DNA of 64,000 bases from Undaria pinnatifida (Eukaryota; Sar; Phaeophyceae; Laminariales; Alariaceae), in the NCBI GenBank assembly GCA_012845835.1, contig JABAKD010000012.1, positions 6,663,344 through 6,727,343 on the forward strand, given 5' to 3'. Shown piece after piece: positions 45,901 through 56,090 of this stretch (position 1 is its first letter; every line of letters begins with the position of its first letter). The notes under the pieces were generated by a model that saw only the letters and a list, made by a program, of their open reading frames with translations, searched no databases and was not told the origin of the DNA. The position numbers were made by a program, and so were the translations under genes.

Positions 45901-48900
45901 CATGCTACTACTGCTATAGCTTTAAAAGCTCAAACAGAACAAAACGTGAGGCGGACAGAGGTCCATGATTTGGAGCACGTTACGACTTGCAAATGCCAAG
46001 AGCTTCACACTCCAGGAAAATAACCCGGACGTCGCATTCACGCATGAATCACAGCATCCATACGAAAGAAGGAGGACGCGGAGAGAAGAGTAGCAGCAGC
46101 GTTGTATCTGAATGACTTCGAAATAAAGGCAAGTCATTCCCGCATAACCAGCTATTCATGCATAGCTACTGCTTGTTGTACCCGGAATACGTTTTTTGGC
46201 AAAGAAGATTTCGATGCATTTGTTCGCTTTGACAACACTATACTCGACATAATGGGTCTCGGCAACTCTGTCTGCACTTGCTTGCATTGCCGCGCTATGA
46301 TAGCCACGTACTACGTGATTTGCTCGGTTTGCTGGATTGATCGCGTTGTGCTGTGGTGCTTGTAGTAGATGGTCGACGACAAAACAAGCTATTAATAGGT
46401 TAGGAGCTGGGTGTGCTTGTGTGATTTGAGCACAAGCAGATAGATGCGTAAATAAACGTGCACTGTACGTACGAAGCAGATAGAAGCAGATAGATGCGAA
46501 CATAAACGTGCAGGGCTTTACGTACTACAGGTACCTAAACCTACCTCATACTGGTAGGTCTAAAAAAAAGGGACACAAAAAATCGGGGAAAAAAGCGAGC
46601 TGTGAATGTTCGACAAAAACACCATGATTAGGCTAAATCTCGCCAACTCTGACTGCTCGCCCTTGAATTGAACTATTTTGGTTATGGTGCAGCAACTCCG
46701 TACCACAGTAGTACGCGTGCTTTGCTTTGATGGCTGAGTGCGCTGTGCTGTTCTGTCTTTGTGATACATGCTCGAGGGCAACACTATTGCTACTGTACAC
46801 TATCGCTATTGCAAGTAGTTCTAAGAGCTGCGGATGGGCGTGTTTTAATGTGATTTGAACAGGAGAAACAGGTGCAAAATAACCGTGTACTGTACGCGAC
46901 ACCAGTTGAGAATTTCTCATTTCTGGCCAGGCCGTAATTATGGTGTAAGGCGGGGTGCGTCGTACACACTATTTTCAGTCCCAAAGAGGCCATGTTCTTA
47001 TTTTTGTCTAAAACTCGAACCTGAAATTCTTAACTGCCAAATTCGTAAGTGTTGTCGCGTACTGCGGTGCACAAACAACGTGTCATATGATACAACTCGT
47101 GCAAAATAAACGCGCACGTGCGCTTCCGGACAGATGTCTTGTACCTGATTCCGTTTACCGGTACTTTTTAAGATGAATTTAGTGGGCTATCTTGATCAAT
47201 TTGACGTTTTTTTTAAACTCAAGTTTTGATCCGTTTTAGGAATGTTTTGGACTTTTTGAAAACTGTATATCTTGATTTAAGTGCAAAAAATGTATCTTGA
47301 AGTTATTGTGGAGATAGTTTATCTTGAACCAGCGCTGAAGATTTTTGTTTTGAGCGTAGTGCGGGGCGGTCTCGAGGAACACGAAGAAGGCAAAGAAAGC
47401 AAGGAACGCAAAAAAAGCCGCCGGGAATAATCTGCGAGAGGAGGGTTTAGGCAGGCGTGTTCAGAGTGGGAGCGCTGAGAACGAAGCAGGTCCCTGTAAT
47501 CAAGTTATTCCAAGACGAATTACTTGCCGAGTATTGAAACCATGTCTACTTGTATGCATATGTAAAATATGAATTTAGTTTTTTCTTTTGTGCTGTTCTA
47601 TGGCGGCCGGCGGGGGATTCCTAGCGCCTTAGGCTGCAGGACAACCAATTTGGCCCGTCGGCACAATACGACGGATGTCTGAATCCCGGTCGAACTCCGT
47701 GGCGCGTGCTCTGAGCATTAAAAGTCACTGAACTGGCTCGTTTTCGCAAAGGATTGCGTTCCGCCTCCCTGAGCCGAGTAGGTGCATGGAAAACCCCATA
47801 TTTTCTGATTGGAGATATAGCTGGTTCAAGTTAAAAGCCCGAAATGTATTCCCCGACGCATGTCCACGTCCTTTTGTCAATTCAGACCGTGAAATTTTGA
47901 ACACGTCTTCTATGTGCCCTTGCGAAGACCTCACCTGTCGTTAGTTTGTTTTTTTGCAAATTTTTCGTCAGTTAACATTTTTGGGGAAATGTGAACCACC
48001 ATATGAGACCGATGCTAATGGAAAGGCGATTGTATGGCCAAAAAGTTCCAAACTTTTTTGGGGATTCATTTGCTGAAAGATTCCGGGTAACGTCGCTATG
48101 GGGAAAAAATCATCAAAAAAAAATTTCTGGCTCTTTTTGCGGTCATCTCTCAAAAATGGCGTGGACATTTGGACTTTTGTGCGCAAAAAATGAGTAAGAT
48201 ACATTATTTCCTTCAAATACTCGTTTTTAGTGTAGGATCCAGTTCTTTCGCTAGCTTAGGCGTGATGTTGAACACAGGCAGGTCAGATCTTCGATTTTTT
48301 GCGCGATAATTTCTACAGACATGCCTTGGAGTAGCTCCAAGCGGTTCGTGAAAATGCGGCGCACTTTGTTTCTTCCCCGCTTGGAAAAAGCCGGAATACT
48401 TTAGAAAAAATTGAAGGCCTGTCATTGGTCGATACGAGTTGCGCTCCTAGAGACAGCCCGAGGCCGTTACAAAAAAACTGACCGCGCCACCCTCCTCCAC
48501 TGGTCATGGGGGTCAGTATGACACCAAATATTCACTATTTGACTAGATATTGCGAGCGGCATTCTTGAGGAAGATAATTTCGGGTTTTTAACGTGAACCA
48601 GCCTGTAGCCCGCTCCATTTTCGGATTTTAGAATCGCCCGCGCCGCTCTCCTGCTGTGCAACAGTCCAACTGTTGATTTTTTTGTCGCCCTCTCAGCAGC
48701 AGCAGCATGTGCTCCTTGCACGGCAAGACGGACAGAGCAAGGCCTATACTGCCGCCTGTCTCGCTGTGCAGGCCCACAACGCTGGCACCGAGCACGACAC
48801 ACACTGCGTGCTTCCGACTGCCTGGCTGCCCGCAAACGAATCAATTTATAGGAACTTTCCAGGGTTGCACAATCCCCAGGCACGCAAGACAGCCCTCTCG

Positions 48901-51459
48901 AGCGATCTGCTGTAAACCTCGGAGTTTTTCTCTAGCGGCCTGCTGTAATCGCTCTTCAGTATCGAGTGGTCTGTTGTAAATCTCGCGCACTCGCACCGAC
49001 AGCATTTATGTCGTACACATAATCTCTTGGCAAATACATCCTGGGAACATACACACCCCCGAGCTCTGTACTTGTGCAATCAAGGTACAACAGCAGCCGC
49101 GCTGTCAGCTCTTTCCTTTGTGAGAGCCAAGGACTTCTGTGTGTATGTGTATTATGTGTGACGCTTCTTCTCAATGTATGGGTGAGTGGAGTGTGAGTTG
49201 TCACAGGAACACAAAACGGTCAAGCGCTGTTTCTTTATTTTTGAAGCAGTCGCTTAGTCGCTTAGGGGGACTCTTAGCCACGGATCCAAGAAATCAGTAC
49301 AGCAGCAGGACGACAGCACAGCATGGGTACAACGGCAGCCGCGCTTCAAGCTCTTGCCTTTGTGCCCGTAGTCACGTTGTATGTGAGTGGGTGGTGAACA
49401 GCAGCAGATCAAGTCACGCCAATAATTAAATTCGCGTTCAATGCAACAGCCAAACGCACATCGTCGGATCACACGCCAGAAAAACGAAGCAAACAGCAGC
49501 AACCCATACGTATCATTGGAACGCCCGTGTTCTCCCTTTTCGACTTGCCACGCCCCCTGGATATCGAGTCAACCGTATCCCGACGGTGGGACTTGTACCA
49601 GTTACGACATACTCGCAGCTCACCAGAAGCAAGTTCACGAGTCGGTCCACCGCTGGCCCAATAACACCCAGCCGACCGACCCCAGCGCCTCCATCCGTTC
49701 GAGTGTCGGAGCGCACTCGCGCGAGCTCCGCTAGGCAAGCCGGTGTCGAGCTTCCCCTCCGTAAAGGTGCCTTGTCCACAAGCACGTCCGTCTGCATAAT
49801 AGTAGGATACAACGCAGAGCGCAGAGACGCCGGCCAACTGGATTGCTGATAGTGATAGGTGGTGCCTGGAAGGCTTGCAACTATTGGAATTATGGGAAAA
49901 CATTCGTCGGTGCTCGGTGTACGAGTAAATCCTACTGCTGCGTGATTGAGTCTCAGTGAATTGGCTTTCTACTGCGACGGACCAGGCATTTAAAATAAAG
50001 TACAGCAATGAGCAACATTCCAAATACCGCAGTCAAGACGGCAGAACATATTTCGAGCAACTTTTTGCACCCGCCGTGAAGTTCAAATCCCTCCTATTGT
50101 CGAGCTCAACGTCGAAAAATGCGTCGCAACGACGTTTCCGCCCTGTTACTAATATTATATTCTACACCATTAATAGTTGTATATTGTACGTACCGGTACA
50201 GCTAATAAATGCCAGGTACCTCGTTACAGGTACAAAACGGTACAATACGAGCCTGAACACATGCTTACCTCCATGTGGGTGGTATTCGCATCGCCCAGGA
50301 ATTTGTGGATAATCCCCTGGGCAAACCTTAGCCGTAGATTTGGCGTTCGCAATCGCTGTAGATGGGGGTAAATGGCAGTGGAACACAGCGTGGAAGGGGT
50401 TGTTATTCCACGACTCGACAGTACAAATACAGGTATGAACACGTGTTATATGCCAGGTGTATACCAGGTATAAATACATGTCAAGTACCTGGGACTGCTG
50501 TATGCACGCGCTGTTGTCCGTCTTTCAGTCGTGCTTTTCGAGCCCGAATTTGCGTTGGTGAGAGTGGGTGCCTACGCGCGAGGAACCGCCAGGGTACGAA
50601 GTGAACGCGGCCAAATAATCGAAACTTATTGCATTTGTGGGCTTGTAACCCATTCTCATCGTACCAGCCAATGGGTAACCAGCAGCACCCCTAATTAAGG
50701 CCCCCCTATTCTAGGCAACTGCTGTTACACAAGTCAGAGCTGAGATCGTGCACTCTCCACTTACTTCCAGGTACCATGCTGCGAAAAATATGCATGTACT
50801 AAAGCAGTGTACTACTGTCCTTTCTCGACGTCCCTACTTGTAGTCAGTCCAGAGAAACAGAGACATGACCAGTCAACTTTCAAACCTAAGGTACGCTCAG
50901 CTGCACATAGTAGGTGCGACACATTTCGGAACTAACGACGCAAGCCACGGCATCAGTAATGGCACATGTGGAGACCCGCTAAGAACCGGACATACCCTAC
51001 TCCTACTCGTACAGCAGTAGGTGACCAGCTGACAGAACGCCGCAAGTTTAGTTCCACCGAGACTACACAATTCCTCACCCGATATCGGATGACGTCCAGG
51101 ATGAACTCGAACTTGTTGAGCTCCCTCATCTCGGAGCAAAACGTGCCAAACTGTGCATTGTCAAGCAACGGAAGGAAGGTTAACGCGACACTGAGAGATT
51201 CATTGCACGTGTGACCTAACGCCAAATCGATTCTTGCACGCGACGCTACCGCTCGTACCAGGTATAGCCCAAGGATTCCGGCACAAATCCGTTCCAGGGA
51301 GTAACACTGCTGGTCTCTGTGAAGGCTCTCGGTGTTGAATTCTTCCAGCGCCTTCTCGCTGGGGAATGGCCATGGCTCCGTCGGGCTGGGCCCGCTGTCC
51401 TTCGAGTTTACCGCTTGCAGGTATTGCACGTCCTCGATAGCGTCCTGCAACTCTTCCAT
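39935..51459 (-). CDS. GRK2-like G-protein-coupled receptor kinase with CaaX tail (11 exons)
   Basis: Exons, 5' to 3': 51459-51259, 51150-51079, 50355-50269, 44350-43756, 43404-43271, 42846-42780, 42154-41921, 41741-41572, 40973-40886, 40597-40404, 40090-39935. All introns are GT-AG and phases agree, giving 665 residues. The N-terminus (MEELQDAIEDVQYLQA) resembles GRK2. An RGS-homology domain starts at about 52-118, is split by an acidic low-complexity stretch (121-253), and resumes to about 290. The kinase shows a Gly loop (310-317), Lys332, YRDLKPEN (424-431), DMG (444-446) and APE (466-468), so it should be active. GRKs phosphorylate agonist-occupied receptors. The GRK2 tail block ending in FQQEVV is kept but the PH domain is absent; the end is CCNVS, a CaaX box with an adjacent Cys. 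Exons 1-3 are the least certain. Confidence 0.88.
43466..43632. repeat. GATCTG-rich inverted words in a kinase intron
   Basis: Within the 351-bp intron 43405-43755 the word gatctg or its complement occurs about ten times, including cagatcacgggcatatatgt with gatctg as a foldback and gatctgtactgcacagatc. Function unknown. Confidence 0.5.
45830..47130. repeat. degenerate repeat family, three copies
   Basis: Related blocks occur at about 45835-45960 (gctttgagggctgagttcgc...cttgtgatacataccgg), 46270-46480 in part inverted (gctatgatagccacgtacta...aaataaacgtgcactgtacgt) and 46725-46900 (gctttgatggctgagtgcgc...cttgtgatacatgctcg...ataaccgtgtactgtacg). Confidence 0.5.
47820..48605 (-). mobile_element. 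Tc1/mariner-like MITE, copy 2, in kinase intron 3
   Basis: The inverse homologue of 37852-38587, about 790 bp. Its ends carry gctggttcaagttaaaagcccg and, inverted, CAGGCTGGTTCACGTTAAAA; TA follows the right end (48606-48607). The shared frame fragment (NGLGLSLGAQLVSTNDRP then RLFPSGEE) is present with indels. Divergence from copy 1 is substantial (I would guess 75-80% identity), implying separate insertions of a family. Confidence 0.8.
49081..49500. repeat. about 240-bp degenerate duplication
   Basis: The sequence gtacaacagcagccgcgctg...agctctttcctttgtgagag (49084) is echoed by gtacaacggcagccgcgctt...agctcttgcctttgtgcccg (49326). Confidence 0.6.
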
Positions 51460-52313
51460 GCTCGTTCGCCATTGACACCATCACACGAACCCCTTCCCAG
51501 TACCCAGAGTTATGGAGATATTCGTGAGCGTTTTTTGTCATGTTTTATTCCGGTTCGAATTTAAATTGTGTAACCGATACCGAGAATTGTAAAACCGATA
51601 CCGAGTACCGAGGACAAAATACCGAATACCGAGTATACTGTAAAGCAGTGCTTCGATAATCGAGAATCCGACCTTATAACGCTCTTCGCTATGTTGTGTG
51701 GATGACTGCTGTGCTGGGTATGCTTGTGCACTCTACTCTTCGTGACCACGTGACCACCTTAATACGCGTAATTCTTCGCAGAACCAAACAAACGCTGGTA
51801 CCTGTCACATGTTTTACGAAAAAATAAAAAAGCAGTCATCAGCTTTGTTTAGACTATACCACCAGGTATATTATTATTAAATAATAAGAATAATACCTGC
51901 CGACACACATTCATGGGTGTAAATATAGCAGAAGAAGGCGATATGTAACGGTTATATAACACGCGCCCGCCAAATTTGGCGTCGATGCGGTCTCTTATTA
52001 TTTGTCCACACACGAGCTACATTATTGTTTTTGTACATATAGTCTAGTCTACAGTTACTGTAGTAGTAGTTACATTTTTATTAGTCTAATAGTGTTTTCC
52101 TGCCCTTTCCTATATATATACTATTATTATCGTCGCTGTTGCACCACTTACTTGCTGCAGGCGTTTTCTTGTTTCATTCTCCTAAATATTTGTACTCGTC
52201 GGGTCTCATCCTCTTCGTTTTCATCCCCTCGGAGCAATAAAAATAAACTGTCCTCCACGTTGACGTTTATTATGCTGATTTTTGTTGTTGTACTACAACA
52301 GGTAACTATTTAC
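51460..52313. other. upstream region of the kinase gene; no other gene
   Basis: An upstream ATG 22 bases before the chosen start opens an overlapping out-of-frame reading frame, which may dampen translation. A short accgagaat/taccgag repeat lies at 51570-51640. No core promoter could be named. Confidence 0.35.
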
Positions 52314-52968
52314 TGTTAAGGAAATTAGAAGGGTATTAGTCCGTTTGACCACTTGCAAAAGGTTAACCAATAGCTTACCCAAACTAAGCCTTATAACACT
52401 CTCCCCCCCTGAAACGGCGGGATAGCAGGTCGGCCGGATATACGGCGGACCTCTGTCAATATCCAAGCCGTTTCATTTCCTGGGGATACCAGGAAGAGTA
52501 TTTTTCAAGTTCGCCATGGGAAAATCTGAAAAAGTTTATTATGTATGGTGGATGTGGGGATCGAACCCACGACCCAAAAACCCATGGTCTGTCGACGACG
52601 CCATTTGTTAAGGAAATTAGTGGGGTAATAGTCCGTTTGACCACTTGCAAAAGGTTAACCAATAGCTTACCCAAACTAAGCCTTATAACACTCTCCCCCC
52701 CTGAAACGGGGCTGAGGAGGGCGTCGGCAGGGCGAAGTTGAACAATGACAAAAAGACGGCAACCCTGCGCCTCAGATAGCGGCGTTTTACCCGAACCCTG
52801 ACCCGGCACTGAGCAGGGGGTTCGGCAGGACAGAAAAAAAAAATGGAAAGAACCGCCCCAAAACTCGATGAAGACCCTCAGGACACTACGAACGACCCAA
52901 AGACAAAGACGCAAAACTCATACCTCAAAAAAATGAAGAACTATCGAGAAGCGGTGGTGGCTTGGAAG

Positions 52969-54078
52969 TCAACTGGCCATGGCCGCGCCTCGAGATTCGT
53001 CTACGTTACGTTGGATTCCCCGAAGAAACGCACTAGCGATGTGAACTTGCAAGCACCAAGAGCCTCGTACGGCTCCCGTTGAAGTCGTGTAGCGCGCCGG
53101 GGGAAGAGGGAGTTTAATCGGTCCCGGGTCGTCCAGAAAGCGGACCAGGTATACCTTGTCCTCGGTAGTGCTCGCGCTGATTTTTCCTAGCCACCATAAA
53201 CCATCGTCTCCCTTGTACCAAAAGTGGGCTCCCTTAGGAAGTACGGTGTCGTGGTAGCGACGGAGCCAATCGGTGCGGGAAACACAGGCGTAGCCCGGCG
53301 CTAGGAAACGTTCCCCGTTGTTGCGGGAGAGCTCACGCTGTGCCGCCCCGATCCGCATTCGGCGGTAAAGGCGGTTGGTTTGGCGGTGCTGGTCCGGGGT
53401 TCCGGCCCAATAACGCAAGATGTGGGAGCGGGAGAGGTGAAGGTCCATTTCCCGCTCCCAGGACGGTTCGGAGAGTCCCGCCCAATGCGTCTTGTATAGC
53501 ACCGCGATGACGCCACCTCGCCCCCGTACCGACTGATGACCAGTGATCTGCTCCACCTCCAGCCGTTGGAGGGGAGTCGAAACGTCGTCTTGAGTGACGT
53601 GGTACGGCGGGGACTTCTTGGAAAACTTGTTGAGCACATACTGTGTCAGCCCCGCCGGTAGGTATTTGGGCAAGTCCCCGCTGTCGTGGGGGTTGGCACA
53701 GGGTTTGCAGCGCTCGATAGCCACACGCCGACGAGCGTCCGAACCAGGCAGGTCGGAAGGGAGATCCAAATAAAGGAGGTTGCTCCCGAGCGGCGAGCCG
53801 TCCGGGGTCTCGGCGGCGGAGCAGGGACCGACGGCCAGGACCTTGTATGGGCCCGTCCAGTTAAGCGCGAGTTTGGCCTTGAGTACCTTGGCGTCGGTAT
53901 TCGCTTTCACACCCTGGCGGATGGTGGAGGCAGAATTGTATACCCATGCCCAACCACCCACAGTGAAGTTAGGTGCTGGACGCAGCGCGTCGGCGAGGGC
54001 GGAGTTTCTGCGGTTAACACGGGAAACGGTGAGGGCGTGGTGTGCGCGGACAATGTCGTTCCCTGCCGACGACGCCAT
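52969..54078 (-). pseudogene. chromodomain gypsy integrase C-terminus, internally deleted element
   Basis: A 369-codon open frame. It begins within integrase (an SH3-like stretch with VGGWAWVYN and LNWTGPYKVLAVG, about residues 40-80) and continues with a chromodomain (LEVEQITGHQSV...THWAGLSEPSWE, about 173-215). It then has a Tudor-like C-terminal module (WYKGDDGLWWLGKISAS and YLVRFLDDPGPIKLPLPPARY, about 285-335). Protease, RT and the integrase core are missing. The start ATGGCGTCGTCG is identical to the 12 bases of the primer-binding region in the miniature copies. A deletion at that microhomology probably fused the leader to the integrase end. Chromodomains can direct integration to particular chromatin. 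Confidence 0.8.
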
Positions 54079-54305
54079 TTGTTAAGGTATTAGTGGGGTA
54101 TTAGTCCGTTTGACCACTTGCAAAAGGTTAACCAATAGCTTACCCAAACTAAGCCTTATAACACTCTCCCCCCCTGAAACGGCGGGAAAGCAGGTCGGCC
54201 GGATATACGGGCGGACCTGTCAATATATCCAAGCCGTTTCATTCCCTGGGGTACCAGGAAGAGTATTTTTCAAGTTCGCCATAGGAAAATCTGAAAAAGT
54301 TTATT

Positions 54306-54365
54306 ATGGTGGATGTGGGGATCGAACCCACGACCCAAAAACCCATGGTCTGTCGACGACGCCAT
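54306..54365 (-). repeat. tRNA 3'-half-like stretch in the miniature internal domain
   Basis: The minus strand reads GGGTCGTGGGTTCGATCCCC then ACATCCACC, with a perfect 5-bp T stem (GTGGG/CCCAC) and loop TTCGATC, as in the 3' half of a tRNA. The same stretch recurs near 52545-52605 and 54697-54757. No 5' half is present, so it is not a tRNA gene. Confidence 0.65.
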
Positions 54366-54471
54366 TTGTTAAGGAAATTAGAAGGGTATTAGTCCGTTTG
54401 ACCACTTGCAAAAGGTTAACCAATAGCTTACCCAAACTAAGCCTTATAACATTACTATACCACAAATATAG

Positions 54472-54844
54472 TGTTAAGGTTATTAGTGGGGTATTAGTCC
54501 GTTTGACCACTTGCAAAAGGTTAACCAATAGCTTACCCAAACTAAGCCTTGTAATACTTTCCCCCCCTTAAACGGCTATCGGCCGGATACACGGGCGGAC
54601 CTGTCATTTACCCAAGCCGTTTTATTTCCTGGGGATACCAGGGAGTGAGAGTGTTTTTCAAGTTCGACATGCATGGGGAAAGTCTGAAAAGTTCATTTTT
54701 GTGGATGGTGGGGATCGAACACACGACCCAAAAACCCATGGTCTGTCGACGACGCCATTTGTTAAGGAATTTAGTGGGGTATTAATCCGTTTGACCACTT
54801 GCACCTGGTTTACCAATAGCTTACCCAAACTAAGCCTTGTAACA
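54472..54844 (-). mobile_element. miniature LTR element (TRIM-like), complete
   Basis: LTRs 54472-54556 and 54760-54844 (85 bp each) enclose a 203-bp internal domain. The flanks are the 4-bp direct repeat atag (54468-54471 and 54845-54848). Total length is 373 bp with no coding capacity. The same LTR type occurs in the gypsy remnant at 52606-54163, which identifies the likely parent family. A 20-bp spacer separates it from the composite array. Confidence 0.88.
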
Positions 54845-54849
54845 ATAGA

Positions 54850-55090
54850 CTATATATATCCCCCCCTCCGTTCTTTTTTTAACGCCCCACTTTCAATCGA
54901 AATCGGCCGAAGTAATAAACACCTCTGCGCAGTTGATATCACCACACCCCCGCCCCCAACGCCCCCTCCTTCCCCACCACCCGCACGATCGCCTAGAAGC
55001 CCCTACATACATGATTAATACGCGCGATCGGAGTCCAAATCTTTGATCTCACAGCCGGAGTGTATTTGAATACTATTTATTATAAAAATG
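54850..55090. repeat. repeat fragment with inverted junction
   Basis: At 55043-55125 the segment ctttgatctcacagccggag...tatttg faces its inverted copy aaaatacacaccagctgtgg...gatcgaag, leaving about 25 bp between, so two copies of the tagtttccacgcac family meet end to end. The part at 54885-55010 (aacgccccac...gtaataaacac...cgcctagaagcccctacat) is echoed at 55455-55640. Confidence 0.65.
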
Positions 55091-55372
55091 AAAATACACA
55101 CCAGCTGTGGGATCGAAGATTTCGTCGAAACTCATCTTTGCAAGCTGTGTGTGATACTCCGATCGCGCGTATTACGAGTTGTGTGTCCTCATTAAGGATA
55201 TAGGTCGGCGACTCCCCTTACAACTACAGTGTAGCTATCAGGGTCAACAGGGTGATGTTAGTCAGTCTGTGCGCGGAAACTATAAAACCCGTTTCTGAGG
55301 GGGACAAAATCTGACAGCTATGGAGGGAAATGTATCCGTTTATCAAGTGAATCCTGTAAGTCGAATAACCGG
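55091..55372 (-). repeat. dispersed repeat (tagtttccacgcac family), inverse copy
   Basis: The inverse complement matches 56160-56433 and 22040-22325, from ttacaggattcacttgataa to the cagctggtgtgtatttt end. One clear difference is in the ctgtcagattttgtccccct block. Confidence 0.85.
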
Positions 55373-55539
55373 TGTGACCTAAACCTCTTAAAAACCCTTC
55401 CCCCCCCCCCCTCTTTTCCTTTTTCTTTCTTCTTTTTTCTCGCTCTTTCTTGCTCAAACGCCCCACCTAATATCGAAATCCGCCAGAGTAATAAACACTT
55501 CCACGCACTGGATATCACCTCATTATCTTTCTAGAGCCA

Positions 55540-56090
55540 TCCATGCCTCTGCCCCCCCCCGCCGCCCCCTACGCCCCCTCCTTCCCCACCTTCCGCACCA
55601 TCGCCTAGACCTAGCACCACACGTATAGCAAAACCCCTACATCTATGCCACCTAAAGCCCTACCCCCCCCCTCCCCCCCCCCTCCCCCCCCCCTCCCCCC
55701 CCCCTCCACCTTCCCCCCCCCCCCCCCCCTCCCCCACCCCCCACCTCCCCACCCCCCCACCCCACCCCCACCCCCTCGAACACTCCGCCCTCTACTCACT
55801 GGTTGTACGACTTACAGGATATACATGATAAACTGGTGCATTCTTTCCAAAACCGTCACATTTATCCCCTTGAAAGAATGTATTATTTCCACGCACAGAT
55901 TGAGCTGCTCCCCCCCCCCCTCCCATGATGAACGCATTCTTTCCAAAACCGTCAGATTTATCCCCTTGAAGGATTTGTAGTTTCCACGCACAAATTGAGC
56001 TGCCCCGCCCGTCCCCCCCCCCTCCCCTCCCCCCCCCCCCTCCCCCCCCCCCTCCCCCCCCCCCCTTTCCCCCCCCCCCCACCCCCGCTC
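55540..56090. repeat. poly-C tracts
   Basis: Runs of 8 to about 18 C interrupted by single T or A cover much of 55660-55790 and 56010-56085, with smaller runs at 55548-55575 and 55911-55925. Several runs occur within or beside copies of the tagtttccacgcac repeat. The opposite strand is G-run DNA with quadruplex potential. Confidence 0.9.

Larger units (their letters stand above)
44351..50268 (-). other. 5.9-kb intron 3 of the kinase gene
   Basis: Donor GTAAGC at 50268 and acceptor ttgttgcag at 44351. The intron contains a Tc1/mariner-like MITE (47820-48605) and several degenerate repeats, plus an isolated frame (50023-49469, -) that I do not consider a gene. It interrupts the RGS domain just before the acidic insert. 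Further unrecognised exons inside it cannot be excluded. Confidence 0.65.
52314..54451 (-). mobile_element. composite short-LTR gypsy array (LTR-mini-LTR-gypsy-LTR-mini-LTR)
   Basis: Four near-identical 84-85-bp LTRs (52314-52398, 52606-52690, 54080-54163, 54367-54451), each TG...CA, enclose two 203-207-bp miniature internal domains and one 1389-bp gypsy remnant. The whole is flanked by the 4-bp direct repeat ttac (52310-52313 and 54452-54455), as if it had inserted as one unit or arisen by LTR recombination. On the minus strand each internal domain ends in the polypurine tract cagggggggagag directly before an LTR. It begins with AA-TGGCGTCGTCGACAGACC, a plausible primer-binding site, directly after one. 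Confidence 0.85.

Noticed and set aside
49469-50023. 184-codon minus-strand frame in kinase intron 3
   Set aside because: Bypassed by a phase-consistent splice; no domain resemblance.
54110-54571. 153-codon plus-strand frame with GGCGDRTHDPKTHG
   Set aside because: This phrase is a reverse translation of a tRNA-like T arm inside the miniature LTR elements and appears in each copy; it is not a protein.
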